From the NCBI RefSeq assembly GCF_001189235.2, contig NZ_LFIP02000002.1, positions 868,411 through 932,410 on the forward strand: DNA of 64,000 bases, in the 5' to 3' direction. Made by a program: the position numbers and the translations under genes. The stretch is from Bradyrhizobium embrapense. GTDB taxonomy: Bacteria; Pseudomonadota; Alphaproteobacteria; Rhizobiales; Xanthobacteraceae. The notes below the pieces were generated by a model that saw only the letters and a program-made list of their open reading frames with translations, did not search any database and was not told where the DNA came from. Below are positions 63,411 through 64,000 of the stretch, piece by piece. The stretch's first letter is position 1, and each line of letters opens with the position of its first letter.

Positions 63411-63693
63411 TTACCCCCTGTTTGACAAACTGGAACGTTGCACGAAGCAGAAGCACACGGTGTCCGCCACCGGAGTGTGATGTCAACACCTCGCGCCTGG
63501 AATCATTCCTCGTGCAACGGCAGGTGTGAGACAACGCGGCAGTGACACGGTGATGCGCAGTGATGCGTGTTGCGACGCAATCGTCAGCCCGAACTCCGTC
63601 CCCCGACATGATTATACTGCATAAACATGTCACGGCTTGCCTAGTCCGGACCGCGGCGCCTCTCCACTCACATTGCCGTCAGAGTGCGGGCAT
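63411..63693. other. Gap between the DoxX gene and the greA terminator
   Basis: The DoxX promoter should lie here. GTTGCACGA (63433-63441) and its complement TCGTGCAAC (63510-63518) form a 9-bp inverted pair about 70 bases apart. No gene seen. Confidence 0.4.
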
Positions 63694-63723
63694 AAAAAAA
63701 GCCGCGTGCAGCACGCGGCTTTT
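63694..63723 (-). terminator. Rho-independent terminator of greA
   Basis: AGCCGCGTGC/GCACGCGGCT (63700-63720) forms a strong stem that is followed on the minus strand by seven T (63694-63700). It lies 25 bases after the greA stop. Confidence 0.9.
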
Positions 63724-63745
63724 CTGCACCAGTCACGTCAGGTAA

Positions 63746-64000
63746 CTATCGCCACTCGACCTTGGTGATCTCGTAGGCCTTGGCGCCGCCCGGGGCCATC
63801 ACTTCGACGGTGGTGCCCTTCTTCTTGCCGATCAGCGCGCGCGCCAGCGGCGAGGTGATGGAGATGCGGCCCTTCTTGGCGTCGGCCTCGACCTCGCCGA
63901 CGATCTGCCACACCGCCTTCTTCTCGGTGTCCTCGTCGATCAGCGTCACGGTCGCGCCGAACTTGATGGTGTCGCCAGACAATTTCGAAATGTCGATGAT
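63746..64000 (-). CDS. greA: Transcription elongation factor GreA, C-terminal part (cut by the window edge)
   Basis: About 84 residues of the C-terminal FKBP-like domain: [56 protein letters not shown] followed by YEITKVEW. The reading frame is open to the right edge ([11 protein letters not shown]), so the N-terminal coiled coil that enters the RNA polymerase channel lies outside. GreA rescues backtracked polymerase. A strong terminator follows. Confidence 0.95.
   Translation of the reverse strand: MIDISKLSGDTIKFGATVTLIDEDTEKKAVWQIVGEVEADAKKGRISITSPLARALIGKKKGTTVEVMAPGGAKAYEITKVEWR

Overview
The window looks like chromosomal DNA of a Bradyrhizobium-like alphaproteobacterium (Nitrobacteraceae, Rhizobiales). 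The basis is high GC, protein sequences typical of that group (RibH2-type lumazine synthase behind an FMN riboswitch, an alphaproteobacterial HisRS, an lspA/M16-peptidase neighbourhood) and several families of intergenic palindromic repeats of the kind common in that genus. The assignment is from sequence character and memory, not from a search. No rRNA, tRNA, CRISPR array, integrase or insertion sequence was seen.

Layout. 1-5.7 kb: 5' part of mutL, a small ribbon-helix-helix protein, then a minus-strand operon for a cytochrome c-linked flavoprotein dehydrogenase (cytochrome c, VOC protein, Tat-exported small subunit, GMC subunit with a likely Fe-S site), a small secreted protein and arfB. 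6-15.3 kb: an M16 peptidase pair (one active, one without zinc ligands), a conserved exported protein, lspA, ileS, a sugar acetyltransferase and ribF. 15.4-23.2 kb: lone CheY, HAD hydrolase, a TipF-like degenerate EAL protein, prmB, moaE, moaD, pgsA, uvrC. 23.4-31 kb: envelope and exported proteins (beta-barrel, RNase T2, DUF3617, TonB siderophore receptor), cold-shock protein and rlmJ. 31-38.5 kb: histidine kinase/response regulator/MarR cluster, ilvE, hisS, tautomerase, thioesterase, proC. 38.6-50.5 kb: YbjN, FMN riboswitch-ribH, SDR, prs, lipoprotein, pgeF-midA-lgt-GNAT group, dienelactone hydrolase, ubiK, and the rplY-pth-ychF group. 50.7-57.6 kb: divergent csoR/copA copper module with its operator, a DapA-family gene behind a leader terminator, LysR, trxB, and an Lrp/AsnC regulator with a candidate operator. 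57.6-62.6 kb: an accessory, more AT-rich block of exported or membrane proteins. 63-64 kb: DoxX and the 3' part of greA.

Most of the window is housekeeping. The least explained part is the 57.6-62.6 kb block: two serine alpha/beta hydrolases, a compact SGNH hydrolase, a membrane isoprenylcysteine-methyltransferase-like enzyme, a 66-residue secreted peptide built from GKYPV repeats, and an exported papain-fold-like protein with His before Cys. I found no documented precedent from memory for this set acting together; a shared role in the envelope is inference only. Other items worth checking are the Fe-S motif in the GMC dehydrogenase, the TipF-like protein, the repeat-rich promoter region of the siderophore receptor, and the leader terminator before the DapA-family gene.
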